This document shows, one piece after another, positions 49,401 to 59,400 of a DNA stretch of 64,000 nt. A model generated the notes under the pieces. That model made no database searches. It was not told where the DNA came from and saw only the letters and a list, made by a program, of their open reading frames with translations. The DNA is from Cyclobacteriaceae bacterium (GTDB taxonomy: Bacteria; Bacteroidota; Bacteroidia; Cytophagales; Cyclobacteriaceae), in assembly GCA_022841475.1 (NCBI GenBank), contig JALHRJ010000006.1:1-64000 (forward strand), read 5' to 3'. The position numbers and the translations under genes were made by a program. Each line of letters opens with the position of its first letter. Position 1 is the first letter of the stretch.

Positions 49401-51676
49401 TTATACTTACCGTAACCGCTGCAGCCGTTAACCAGGCACCTGTTGCCGATGCCGGATTAAATAGAAGCGTTACACTTCCACAAAACACCTTGAATTTAAC
49501 AGGTACAGGGTCAGATGCAGATGGTTCAATTTCTTCTTATTCGTGGATTAAAGTAAGCGGTCCTACAGTAACCTTAACGAATGCTTCCAATGCCACCGTT
49601 TCCCTGAGCAACCTGTTGGAGGGTACCTATATTTTCCGATTAACGGTAGCGGATAATGGCGGGTTAACTTCATCCGATCAGGTTACAGTGACTGTATTAC
49701 CTGCAGTAGTTAATCAAATACCCATAGCGAACGGTGGTGCAGATGTTACGTTGACACTTCCGGCAAATAGTGTTACCTTATTTGGTAACGGAAGCGATAC
49801 TGATGGATCCATTGCCGCTTACAGTTGGACTAAATTTTCCGGACCTGCGGCAACGTTAACCAATGCATCCACACCAAACCTATCTATCACCGACCTGGTA
49901 CAAGGTGTGTATATTTTTCGTCTCACCGTTACCGATGATGATGGCGCAACGGATAATGATGATGTTACCGTAATCGTGAATGCCGTTGCTACAAACCAAA
50001 TTCCAGTTGCCAATGCGGGAACTGATAAATTGATTACTCTGCCTACCAATTCAACAAACCTGAATGGGTCCGGTAGCGATTCAGATGGATTCATCGCATC
50101 GTATGCATGGGTAAAGGTTTCCGGACCTACGGTAACCACCGGGGCTAGCAATACACCCATCCTTTCACTGAGTAACCTCATAGAAGGTATTTATGTTTTT
50201 CAACTCGAGGTTACCGATGATGATGGAGCTTCCGATACTGATGATGTAACTGTTACTGTCAATCCGGCAAGCACCAATCAATCTCCGGTGGTTAATGCAG
50301 GTGTTAACAAAATCATCTTCCTCCCAACAAATACAGTTCAATTTTCTGGTTCCACCAGCGATCCTGATGGCAGTGTCGCGTCACAGGAATGGACACAGGT
50401 AAGTGGTCCTTCTACCGCTACACTGGTCAATACCACCAGTACTTTGCTTACCGTCAATAATCTGATAGAGGGCATTTATACATTCCGTTTAACAGCCATA
50501 GATGATAAGGGTTCTTCTGCTTTTGATGAAGTTCAGGTTACTGTAAATGCAGCAACAGTGAATCAACCACCCTCAGCAAATGCAGGCAGTGACCAGACTA
50601 TCAAACTTCCGCTTAACAACATCACCTTATCAGGGCTTGGTATTGATGTAGATGGTACTATTGCCAGTCGCATCTGGATAAAAGTAGCCGGCCCCACCTG
50701 TACATTGACAAACCCCACTACAGCCAACCTCACGGTCAGCAACATGGTGGAAGGTACGTATGTGTTCAGACTAACCGTTACTGATAATCAGGGTGCCAGC
50801 GGTTTTGATGATGTAACCGTGAATGTACTGGCAGCAACTGTCAATACACCCCCGGTTGCCAATGCCGGCCCCGATACAAATGTTCTTCTTCCTATCAATA
50901 CCGCTACGCTAACTGGATCAGCGACAGACGATGGCACCATTGTTACCACCCTGTGGACAAAAGTGTCAGGCCCACCGGCATTTTTATTGGGAAGTAACTC
51001 CACCGAGTTAACGGCTAACAATTTGACTGCAGGCACCTACCTGTTCAGATTAACGGTAACCGATGATGGCGGACTAACCGATTCAGATGAAGTTACCGTG
51101 ATTGTGTTTCCGGTTGCCCCTACTAATCTTCCCCCAACTGTCGATGCCGGAGAAGATCAGATGATCCAACTCCCGGTTAACTCCCTTACTGTTGCTGCGG
51201 TCGCCAATGACCCCGATGGTGCTATTGCCTCTTTTAAATGGACTCAAACATCTGGTAATCCTGTTACAATTAGCCCTGATGATACCAATGAACTAATCCT
51301 GACCGAACTGATTCCTGGTAACTATTCTTTTGTTATTACTGTGACAGATGCTGACAACCTGGAAGCCTCAGACGAGATGAACCTGATCGTACGCGAAGAA
51401 GATCCAGTTGCAAAGCCTTTCAATACCTTTTCACCTGATGGAAAGGGCGACATCAGGACAGAGACCTGGTACATAGCAAATGCTGATCTGATATCAGATT
51501 GTGATATAGTTGTTTATAATCGTCAGGGGATAAAAGTTTTTGAATCCCGAGGCTATGCAACCGAATGGAATGGCGTTTTTAATGGGAAGATTCTTCCTAA
51601 CGGGGTTTATTTTTATGTAATTAGTTGCCCTGGCAAAACTGCCATTAACGGGTCGGTAACTTTAATCCGGAACTAG
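46439..51676 (+). CDS. Giant exported esterase-PKD-repeat protein with T9SS type B sorting domain
   Basis: 1745 residues. Signal peptide (about 1-27). An LpqC/PHB-depolymerase-like alpha/beta hydrolase follows (about 40-250): FFHGMGERGNG, nucleophile Ser138 in GLSLGGGG, an acid near 189 (HGDKDTVVP) and His near 225 (PNVAHNAWDY). About 15 PKD/K319L-like repeats of roughly 92 residues follow (about 254-1650). Each runs NQxPVANAGxDxxxTLPTNS, SDxDGxIxxYxWxxxSGP, then FRLTVTDNxGAxxxDxVTVTV. The last ~90 residues (NTFSPDGKGDIRTETWYIAN, VYNRQGIKVFES, EWNGVFNGKILPNGVYFYVI) are the gliding-type CHU_C (type B) sorting domain. The PorP/SprF gene starts 2 bp later. The substrate is unknown; an acylated polysaccharide is possible. 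Confidence 0.9.
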   Translation: MIKLMLSKRGVLSMFCILFAVSVLHAQNQTAKLTPVSQIGYYEYLPPDYFTNSNNYPIVIFFHGMGERGNGTTEINKVSNIGPPKFVKNGYKFPFILISPQLKTSFGNWPTWYMDEVVEHVRSYLRVDPSRIYITGLSLGGGGAWEYGYTFPQKVAALVPVCGGYNTTSKACILANNNIPIWASHGDKDTVVPMSRTVNMVNAIKACVPAINPTPILTIYPNVAHNAWDYAYRTDNSLHTPNVYEWMMGFTKGGVSVSAGLDVTLNLPTNSTTISAIASTSSGTITSYAWTKVSGPAVTITNASSNIVSLSGMVAGIYTFRITATNSLGQTNTDDVKVNVISGNQNPVANAGADKTITLPSFLTLNGTGSDPDGTITSYVWIQLSGPTITLGAQNAASLILNNLVPGIFVFSFTVTDNNGATATDLITVTINGAATNQNPVANAGVDKTLNLPTNSTTLTGSGSDPDGTIATYSWSKVSGPAATLTNANTATLSLSGLIAGSYVFRLTVTDNNGASANDQATVTVIAANQAPIANAGSAITITLPTNSTNIVGSGTDADGSIATYAWTQVAGPNTASLTNSTLPTLTASNLIQGVYTFRLTVTDNLGATGFANVTVTVNAAPVNSAPTANAGTDQTITLPTNSLVIAGSGNDSDGSISTYLWTKSSGPSATLTNQSTTTLTASNLVAGTYVFRLTVTDNLGATGFDNITVTVQPAAVNQSPLVDAGPDFSLTLPTNSTDIFASASDPDGTINTYLWTKVSGPAATLSGAGTTTLSVTGMVAGNYIFRLTVTDNLGATANDDVNVTVASGNQPPTVVASDDEIITLPTSSTNLIAVASDPDGTIASYLWTNLSGPAAPTLGGATTSSLAISNLVAGTYVFRITVTDNNGATAFDNVTVIVQTATNLSPAANAGPDKSITLPTNSTNFSGSGSDPDGTITNYTWTQISGAALTLANNNTTTLTVSGAVAGTFTFRLTVTDNNGATGFDDVILTVTAAAVNQAPVADAGLNRSVTLPQNTLNLTGTGSDADGSISSYSWIKVSGPTVTLTNASNATVSLSNLLEGTYIFRLTVADNGGLTSSDQVTVTVLPAVVNQIPIANGGADVTLTLPANSVTLFGNGSDTDGSIAAYSWTKFSGPAATLTNASTPNLSITDLVQGVYIFRLTVTDDDGATDNDDVTVIVNAVATNQIPVANAGTDKLITLPTNSTNLNGSGSDSDGFIASYAWVKVSGPTVTTGASNTPILSLSNLIEGIYVFQLEVTDDDGASDTDDVTVTVNPASTNQSPVVNAGVNKIIFLPTNTVQFSGSTSDPDGSVASQEWTQVSGPSTATLVNTTSTLLTVNNLIEGIYTFRLTAIDDKGSSAFDEVQVTVNAATVNQPPSANAGSDQTIKLPLNNITLSGLGIDVDGTIASRIWIKVAGPTCTLTNPTTANLTVSNMVEGTYVFRLTVTDNQGASGFDDVTVNVLAATVNTPPVANAGPDTNVLLPINTATLTGSATDDGTIVTTLWTKVSGPPAFLLGSNSTELTANNLTAGTYLFRLTVTDDGGLTDSDEVTVIVFPVAPTNLPPTVDAGEDQMIQLPVNSLTVAAVANDPDGAIASFKWTQTSGNPVTISPDDTNELILTELIPGNYSFVITVTDADNLEASDEMNLIVREEDPVAKPFNTFSPDGKGDIRTETWYIANADLISDCDIVVYNRQGIKVFESRGYATEWNGVFNGKILPNGVYFYVISCPGKTAINGSVTLIRN

Positions 51677-51678
51677 GT

Positions 51679-53055
51679 ATGAGATTCTTCAGAGCTGCAT
51701 TCTTCTTATTGCTTTTTCAACAAACTACAGGGCTTCTGCTGGCTCAACAGAATCTTACCTACAACCATTATTTCATGAACCCTTACTTATACAATCCGTC
51801 TTATATCGCACCCAGCGGTTATTCGGAGTTGTTCCTGAATTACCGCAGGCAATGGGCGCAGTTTACCGATGCCCCAGTTACAGCTACCCTGAACTTGCAG
51901 GTGCCCATTAATCACGCCATGGGCTTTGGGGTTAATCTGTATAACGATAAGGCCGGGGTCTTGCAAACAAATACCGGTGTAGTGTCGTTTGCCTACCAGA
52001 TTTATTTAGGTAAGAGCACTTCCGATTTACATCGGCTGGGTTTTGGCTTGGCAGCAGGAGTAACCATGAATCGTATAGATCTAAGTGTTGTGGATGACCC
52101 CGATGACCCCGCCCTGCTTAACAATAAGACGAATAGTCTGGATGGTCAGTTTGGTATAAATTATCAGTTTAATAATCTAAAGATCGGATTTGCTTTACCC
52201 CGGTTGTTTGTTACCAGTGTAGTCTCGGAAGACGGATTTAATACACCCCAGTTAGACCAACTAAACAACACAATTAGTACCATCAGTTACAATTTTGAAA
52301 TTAACCCCCGCGTTTCCTTCGAACCTTTTTTCTTATACCGCACGATGGAGGGTGTCGATAGTCAATTCGAAATGCTGGGCGTTGTCAAGCTGGATAATTT
52401 AGCCTGGGCCGGTGCATCCTACCGACAAGACTATGGAGCTGCCGCCTTTTTAGGTTTTAACTTGAAGGAAAAATTAAGGGTGGGATATGCGTATGAGTTT
52501 GCTCCTTCGCAGGTAACGGGGTTTGGAAACGGTTCGCATGAAATTCAAATCGCCCTTCGAGTTGGGGAAAAAAAACATGAACGGCCAGTTGCGGAAACCA
52601 CACAACAATCCGAACCAATGGCTTCCCAGGAACCTGAAGTTGAAAAGCAGAAAACCGAAGAACTACAACCCAAACCAGAAGAAGAAAAAGTTGAAGAGGT
52701 AGTGGTTGCCCCTATCGTAGTAGACCAAAAACCGGTAGTTGAAGAGGCTCATCCAGTAGAAGCAGAAATCGAAACCGTGCGAGATAAATTAACCACCCTG
52801 AGTGGCAGGGGTCTCAAACCCGGGCATTACATCGTGGTAGGTGCTTTCCGCTCCAATCAGAATGCACTCAGTTACATGAGCAACCTCAAACAAGAGGGTT
52901 ACCCCGCAACTGTTTCTTACTCAGAAGCAAAAAATTATTATCTCGTGCATATGGGTAATCAAACTTCACTGGAAGAAGCTAAAAAGCTGCGGGATCAATA
53001 TCGCCATGAGAATAAGTTTACACTGCGCGAAACCTGGATTCTAACTGTGGATTAA
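51679..53055 (+). CDS. PorP/SprF-family T9SS membrane protein fused to a SPOR domain
   Basis: 458 residues. Signal peptide (about 1-24), then the PorP/SprF outer-membrane domain (about 25-295) beginning QQNLTYNHYFMNPYLYNPSYIAPSG and LFLNYRRQWAQF. A Pro/Glu/Val-rich linker (about 300-365, with PEPEVEKQKTEELQPKPEEEK) precedes a C-terminal SPOR domain (about 377-458, GHYIVVGAFRSNQNALSYMSNLKQEGYPATV). SprF-like proteins anchor or deliver type B sorting-domain substrates at the outer membrane. The adjacent upstream gene is such a substrate. The SPOR part should bind denuded glycan strands of peptidoglycan, tethering the complex. Confidence 0.9.
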   Translation: MRFFRAAFFLLLFQQTTGLLLAQQNLTYNHYFMNPYLYNPSYIAPSGYSELFLNYRRQWAQFTDAPVTATLNLQVPINHAMGFGVNLYNDKAGVLQTNTGVVSFAYQIYLGKSTSDLHRLGFGLAAGVTMNRIDLSVVDDPDDPALLNNKTNSLDGQFGINYQFNNLKIGFALPRLFVTSVVSEDGFNTPQLDQLNNTISTISYNFEINPRVSFEPFFLYRTMEGVDSQFEMLGVVKLDNLAWAGASYRQDYGAAAFLGFNLKEKLRVGYAYEFAPSQVTGFGNGSHEIQIALRVGEKKHERPVAETTQQSEPMASQEPEVEKQKTEELQPKPEEEKVEEVVVAPIVVDQKPVVEEAHPVEAEIETVRDKLTTLSGRGLKPGHYIVVGAFRSNQNALSYMSNLKQEGYPATVSYSEAKNYYLVHMGNQTSLEEAKKLRDQYRHENKFTLRETWILTVD

Positions 53056-53443
53056 GTAATTAAGTAAACGCGCTAACCTGCCATCATCGGGTGACTGCCT
53101 ATTTGCGGAACCTCTAGCCTTGGATCAAAGATTCCAGCCATGAATGTCCCTAAATCACTAGGCTATTAGCACTCGGGATAACACTACACAAATAGATTTT
53201 TTCTCTGTGGGGTAATTTTTCTACAAAGTCAAACTACGGCAACTTCATGGCTTGTAATCATAAATCTTACATGGCCCCGTAAACCGATAAAATCATCAAA
53301 ATTTGCCTATCAGATAAATATGGGGGTTTTACAACTTTCATGGCCTCCAGTTTGTTAATAAATTAATATGAAAAAGTACGTCTAAGGCTGTCACTTTTCA
53401 GACCTTTGGCGGATATTAGTAGGTGTGCTTTAATCTTAAAACT
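53056..53443. other. Intergenic region before the second giant esterase gene
   Basis: About 390 bases with no frame, no clear hairpin-plus-T terminator and no convincing promoter pair. The following gene starts at ATG 53444, which opens a hydrophobic signal. The longer GTG frame from 53423 adds only seven residues. Confidence 0.5.
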
Positions 53444-56400
53444 ATGCTGAGGCTTTTTGTCTTCTCTTTTTGCTTATCTATTACAGTTTTACTTCCTACG
53501 CAGAAAATATGGGCTCAGCAAGGCGATCCTGGATATGGTATCCCTCCGGGACCTGTTGACAGCACCTGGTTGCATTATGGTTATCAAACAAGTGGCGTAC
53601 GTGTACCCTACAATACTGCTAGCCAAAGCATTGACGCACGCATAAACTACAGTTCTGGGAGCGTGCGCTACTACCTGCAAGAAGGAAAAACGTTCAGTTA
53701 CCGCGGAACTGATACTTATTTCCCAATGGCTGGCTTTGCTTCACAAGATTACACTCAAGGTAATTTGAGACGTATTTTTTTTGGAGCAGATCTTTTTGAT
53801 ATGAATTATCGGTTATTGCACCCTAAAAATTACGCCTCCAACCCCGAATTTCAGGATGGTTATCCCCTTATCGTAATGACCCATGGACTGGGCGAAATAG
53901 GAAACTGTAGCAATGCTATAAATGGCGGATCCTGCTACTTTCCCAATCAAAATTGGGACCCCGCCAAAACCACCCCTGAAAGACGCGACTTTGTTCCAAA
54001 AACCTATAATGTTATAAGTGCTGCTCAAAATGGGGTCAATCCAAATTCCGTAATCTTTACCATCAGCGAAACACATCTTTTAACGACTGGAACTAATGTC
54101 ATCAATATTTCTGGAGCTAGTGAAGCCTCTTATAATGGTAACCGAACTGTTACCGCTGTTACAGGTACCACCATCACAGTAAGCGTAGCATGGAATGGAA
54201 CTACAACTGCAGTTGTAAAACCCTTGAACCAAGGGCTATTTACTCCCGCAAGTGGAAATATGTCGCCTTATACAGGTAGTGGTAATGGTGAACTTGTAAT
54301 GATACGCACCAATGAAGGCAATGGGTTCGATGGCATAAGGCGTTTTGTAAAAATCAATAACACCACATTCCGGCTTTCTAGCAATTATAATGCAAACGCC
54401 ACTGCCACTGCCAATTTGATAAGCTATAGGGCTGGCTTCACTTCCGGAACGATTGAACGGTACATTCCCATGGTAAACACTGTTACCTCGGCCGCCAGTG
54501 CGGGCGGAAATTTGGTTACGTTCACAACCAGCACCGCGCACCAGTTTTCAAACGTTACTACCTTAAATGGGCACCAGGTGCTCATCAGTAATTCTACCGT
54601 TCCTGCTTATAATGGTACCTTTAACGTTGTGGCCAATCCGTTGCCAACTACAACTACCTTTACAGTCAGTATTTCGGGCGGCTTTTCAGGAACAGCGACA
54701 GCCTTAGCTGCAAAACCAACGGTCGCCCAGCAACTGCTTAACAACGACCACAACATGGTGCATGGCGGGGCCGTGCATCGTACAGCTGTTAATGCAGTGC
54801 CTGCAGGCATGACGCCCGATGACCCGAGCATGCCCACACGGGCTTTTCCGGGTTTTGTACTCTTTCCACAAAATATGAATACCTGGTCCACGGGTCGCAG
54901 GGAAGATAGCAAGGTGATTATATTAATCCGGCTGCTGATGAAAAAGTACAACATTGACCCGAACCGGATCTATATTCACGGTTTATCAGATGGCGGAGCC
55001 GGAGCATACAAGGTGGCAAGATCGGCACCGTGGTTATTTTCTGCGGTGCTACCCATGTCGGCTGTGGATAATGCCCAGATTAGTAATCATAATCTGTTTC
55101 AATATGTCAGGACTATTCCTGTATGGGCTTTTCAGGGTGGCACGGATGGAAATCCTACTCCCATAGAAACACAAGATTATATTAAACAATACAAGACCCA
55201 GGGAATGAGCGCCCGCTATACCTTATACCCTAATCTGGGACATGGGGTGTGGAACAATGCCTATGCCGAGCCCGATTTCTTCACCTGGATGCTGCAGTAT
55301 AACAAATCGGATATTTTTGTGCGATATGGTAAAACAGAGATTTGCGGAACCACCGGAGACGGAGTAGTTCTAGAGCTGGCGCAGGGCTTTTATGATTACC
55401 AATGGGAACAAGATGGCACCCTAATCTCAGGAGAAAATACGTATTTCTATACGGCTAACCTGCCGGGCACGTACCGAGCCCGTTTTAGTCGTAAGCCAAA
55501 CCCTGGTGAAAGCGACTGGAACCATTGGTCGAAGCCGGTAACCATTACAGAAAGTACCCCTATAGCTCCGGTTATTGCAGCAACGGGCACGATGGTATTT
55601 CCTACTATCAATGGTACCCTGATTGATAATAGCGTAAAGTTGTATGCATCGGAAAAGGCTGATCGCTACTATTGGTATAAGAATGGAAGTGAAACCCCAT
55701 TCGTTCATCCAGGCACATTAGCTGCGTCTCAAGACACCATTTCACAAATGACCTTAACCAATGGTGGTGGAGCAGGATTTTATACGTTGCGCACAGCTGA
55801 TTTTGGTAACTGCCCTAGCCCGTTGTCCAATGAAGAATATTTTGTGTGGAATGCACCCGCTACCCTGACTGCGCCTTCTGCCTTTGCGGGGCAGGCCACC
55901 TCCTACTCAACCATATTTCTGAGCTGGACGGATAATTCGAACACTGAAAAAGGTTTTGAAGTATGGAGGCGCAAGGACGGAGAAACCAATTTTAAGTTTA
56001 TTGTACGTACAACCGAAGACGCGGTGTCTTATGAAGACAGAGGGTTGGAACCTAATACTACCTACCAATATAAGCTGCGGGCCATAAGTAACACCGCCCG
56101 GTCTGTTCACGCACCCTCGGATAATGTAAACACCAACCTTGTAGTGAGTACCCCGAATGATGGTAGTGCACCTACGGCTCCTCAAAATCTTACCATTACT
56201 TCTAACAACGCAACGGCTATTACACTAGCCTGGACAGCCTCCACAGATGACTCGGGTATAAAACAATATGTTGTTACCTATGGCGGGCAATCTGTAACTA
56301 CAAATTCAACCCTCACAAGCTTTACTCTTACCGGCCTTACCCTGAACTCGGTATACCCGATTACGGTGCAAGCTGAGGATCTGGGAGGTAATCTTTCCGA

Positions 56401-59400
56401 ACCCAGCAATCAGGTAATGGGTTCGACCTATATTCAAGGAGTATTCTTTGGGCACTCTACGGGCGCGTGGACATGGATTGATCCTGTTGCTTCTGCTGGT
56501 GCTGGGGACACGCCCCCTATGCAATGGAATACGTTTGAGTTTTATGGCACCATTACAAACCCGAATTTTAACGTCAATATTCAACCCAGCAATTTGAACA
56601 CGGGCGGCTCTGCCACTCAATCTGACTTCTACAATTTTATGTTTGATGGCTATATCGATGTGCCAGATAATAGTGCTATCCCCAGCACTCCTGCTTTGAC
56701 CCAAACCTACCAGTTTCGCACCACTTCAGATGATGGCAGTATGCTATTCATTGATGGGTTTGATCCCAATAACCTGACTTTATACCAGCAAGTAGATAAT
56801 GATGGTTTACATGGCAACACAACGGAAGCATCGGGCGATATTACTCTAACACCGGGTCCGCATCGAATTGTGATACTCTATTTTGAACGCACCGGTGGTC
56901 AAAGTTTAACGGTTGAATACCGTATCAGACGTGTAGGCACTAATAATTTCACTGGTTGGGCTCCCTTACCTAAAATCAGTGGCAGTACAAATAACCCATC
57001 TAACTTACCCCTGCGCAGTGGAAATTACATCGCTCCTACTGCACCCGTTGCACCGACAAGCTTATCCGCCACCGCAACCGGGATGACCACCATAGACTTA
57101 GCCTGGCTATACGGAGGTGCGGGTACGGATGAGTTTGAAATTTATCGGGCTACTACTTTAAACGGTGAATATTCAATAATTCACCGTGCCACTATACAAA
57201 ATTATACCGATAACACAGGTTTACCGGGCACCATGTATTATTACAAGCTAAAAACTGTTAACGGAAACGGGTCTTCGGCTTTTAGTACAGTGGTTTCAGC
57301 TCAAACCTTTACCGATAACCTAGCCCCTTCTGCTCCATCTTTCTTAACGTTGGCCAGTAAGACGTATACCAATGTAGCCTTTACATGGACTGCCTCAACA
57401 GATAACATTGGTGTAACCGGGTATGAGGTGTTGATTGATGGGGTTGTAACAGATACTATCGTTACTACCAGTTATATGGCGATGAATCTCAATCCCGGAA
57501 CGATCTACAACTTTACAGTAAAAGCCTTTGACGCTTCGGGTAATAAATCGGCTGCTTCTTCGGGATTGCTAGTAACTACCAACCTGGGTCAAATCTTCTA
57601 CTCTAAAAGTACTGGCAATCTTAACGTCACAGGAACATGGGGTATTAATACCGATGGAAGCGGTACTGCACCCAACTTTACGTTGAATGGTCAGATCTAT
57701 CAGGTCGCAAACCGCACCAGTACTGACCTGGGTGGGAGCCTTACTATTCAGGGTACTGCTTCGCGTTTAATTATTCCTACTGATGTGACCTTCATTGTTG
57801 ACCAACCCCTGAGTGCAAAACTGGAAGTGCAGGGCAATGCCGTGGTTCAACTGGATCATGAAACCACTCCCGAATTTGTTATTGTCTCACCTACAAGTAC
57901 TATTAACTTCAATGCCTCTAACACGATTGCAGCGGGTCAATATGGTAACATTGTATTGACAGGAAGTGGTAATAAAAACTTTAATGCTGGTGAAACCACA
58001 ATATTTGGTGATCTCACTGCTTATGGCCAGGTTGCATTAAAAGGCGCACCCGGCAACACTTCTAAACTTACGTTGCATGGCAACCTGGAGATAACAGACA
58101 TACCCGGGTTGATAGCATCCGACAATGCATTGGATTTGGTTCTTGCTAACCCTACAGGGCAAAACATTACCACAGCAGGCTCCATTGATTTTTATCGGAT
58201 CACTACCCAACCCAATACAACAGTTGCACTCAACAGTTCAAGCCCGGTTACGCTGAACGTAGGTTCCGTTACCGGTGGTGGGCTTGTGTTGGCCAACGGC
58301 TCTGCGCTTACGCTGGGCAACAATCATTTGAATATGAAATTTGCAGGTGCGATTAACCCCGGTGGCGAAACCGGAAAGCTGGCGATTAACGGCAGCAACT
58401 TAACCCTCGCCAGCAGCAGGACACAAAATTCTAATTTACACCTCGATGCTGCGCTTCACACCGCAGGTTTGGTAACCAGCACTTTTAGTGGTACTGGCAA
58501 GCTGATGGTGCAAAGCCCCTTAATCATTTCGGATGGATTAAAAATAAAAGGCGGTGAAGTAAGTTCGGCCGGAAACATCCGGTTGGTTTCTACTGCCTCC
58601 AAAACTGCCTACCTGCATGAAATTGAAGGCACAGGCACCTTAACCGGAGATGTGAAAGTGGAACGTTGGGTTAGTGCCGTGCGCAAATATCGGTATATGA
58701 GCAGCGTGGTGGCAGACTTGAAGGTTGCTGATTGGCAGGATTACATGCCAGTTACAGGACCCTTTACAGGAGCTAATACAAATGCCACCGCAGCTTCTAT
58801 GTTTTATTATGTCGAGAACAATGGCGGTTATAAACAATATCCGCCTGCGGGTGGCACCAATCAGGTAACCTTTACAAAAGGTCGCGGCTATGCTATTTTC
58901 AATTACAATGGAAATAATCCACTTACACTGACCATGAATGGAAACCCCTATCAGGGCAATGTAGAGTATACCTCAATACTTACCTCCAATGCAGCTAACA
59001 CACCCACGTTGGGGTGGAACCTGATCGCAAACCCGTATGCATCTGCTATCCAATGGAATAACGTAGTTACAGAATGGACTAAAAACGGCATTGCTCCCGG
59101 TGTTTCTGTTCCTGATAATTCATCCGGGACCTTAGTGTTCAGAACTTATGATGCTGTAACGGGCCTTGGCACCTTAACCGGTGGTATCATTGCTCCGGGG
59201 CAAGCCTTTTGGGTGCGCACCATCAATGCATCGCCTACGCTTACCGTTACTGAAAAGGCGAAACGTACCAATAACTCTGCCCTATACCGCGAAGGGAGCA
59301 ACCCGGCAAACCACTTTGTGGTGAAGCTGAGCGGCAGCACCCAGCAGGATAATGCCTATGTTATTTTGGGCGATAAGTATGCGGATACTTTTGAACCGGC

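Noticed and set aside
46882..51036. Series of antisense frames of 60-120 residues along the PKD array
   Set aside because: They recur with the repeat period because the coding strand is Thr/Ala/Val rich. They are reflections of the real gene.
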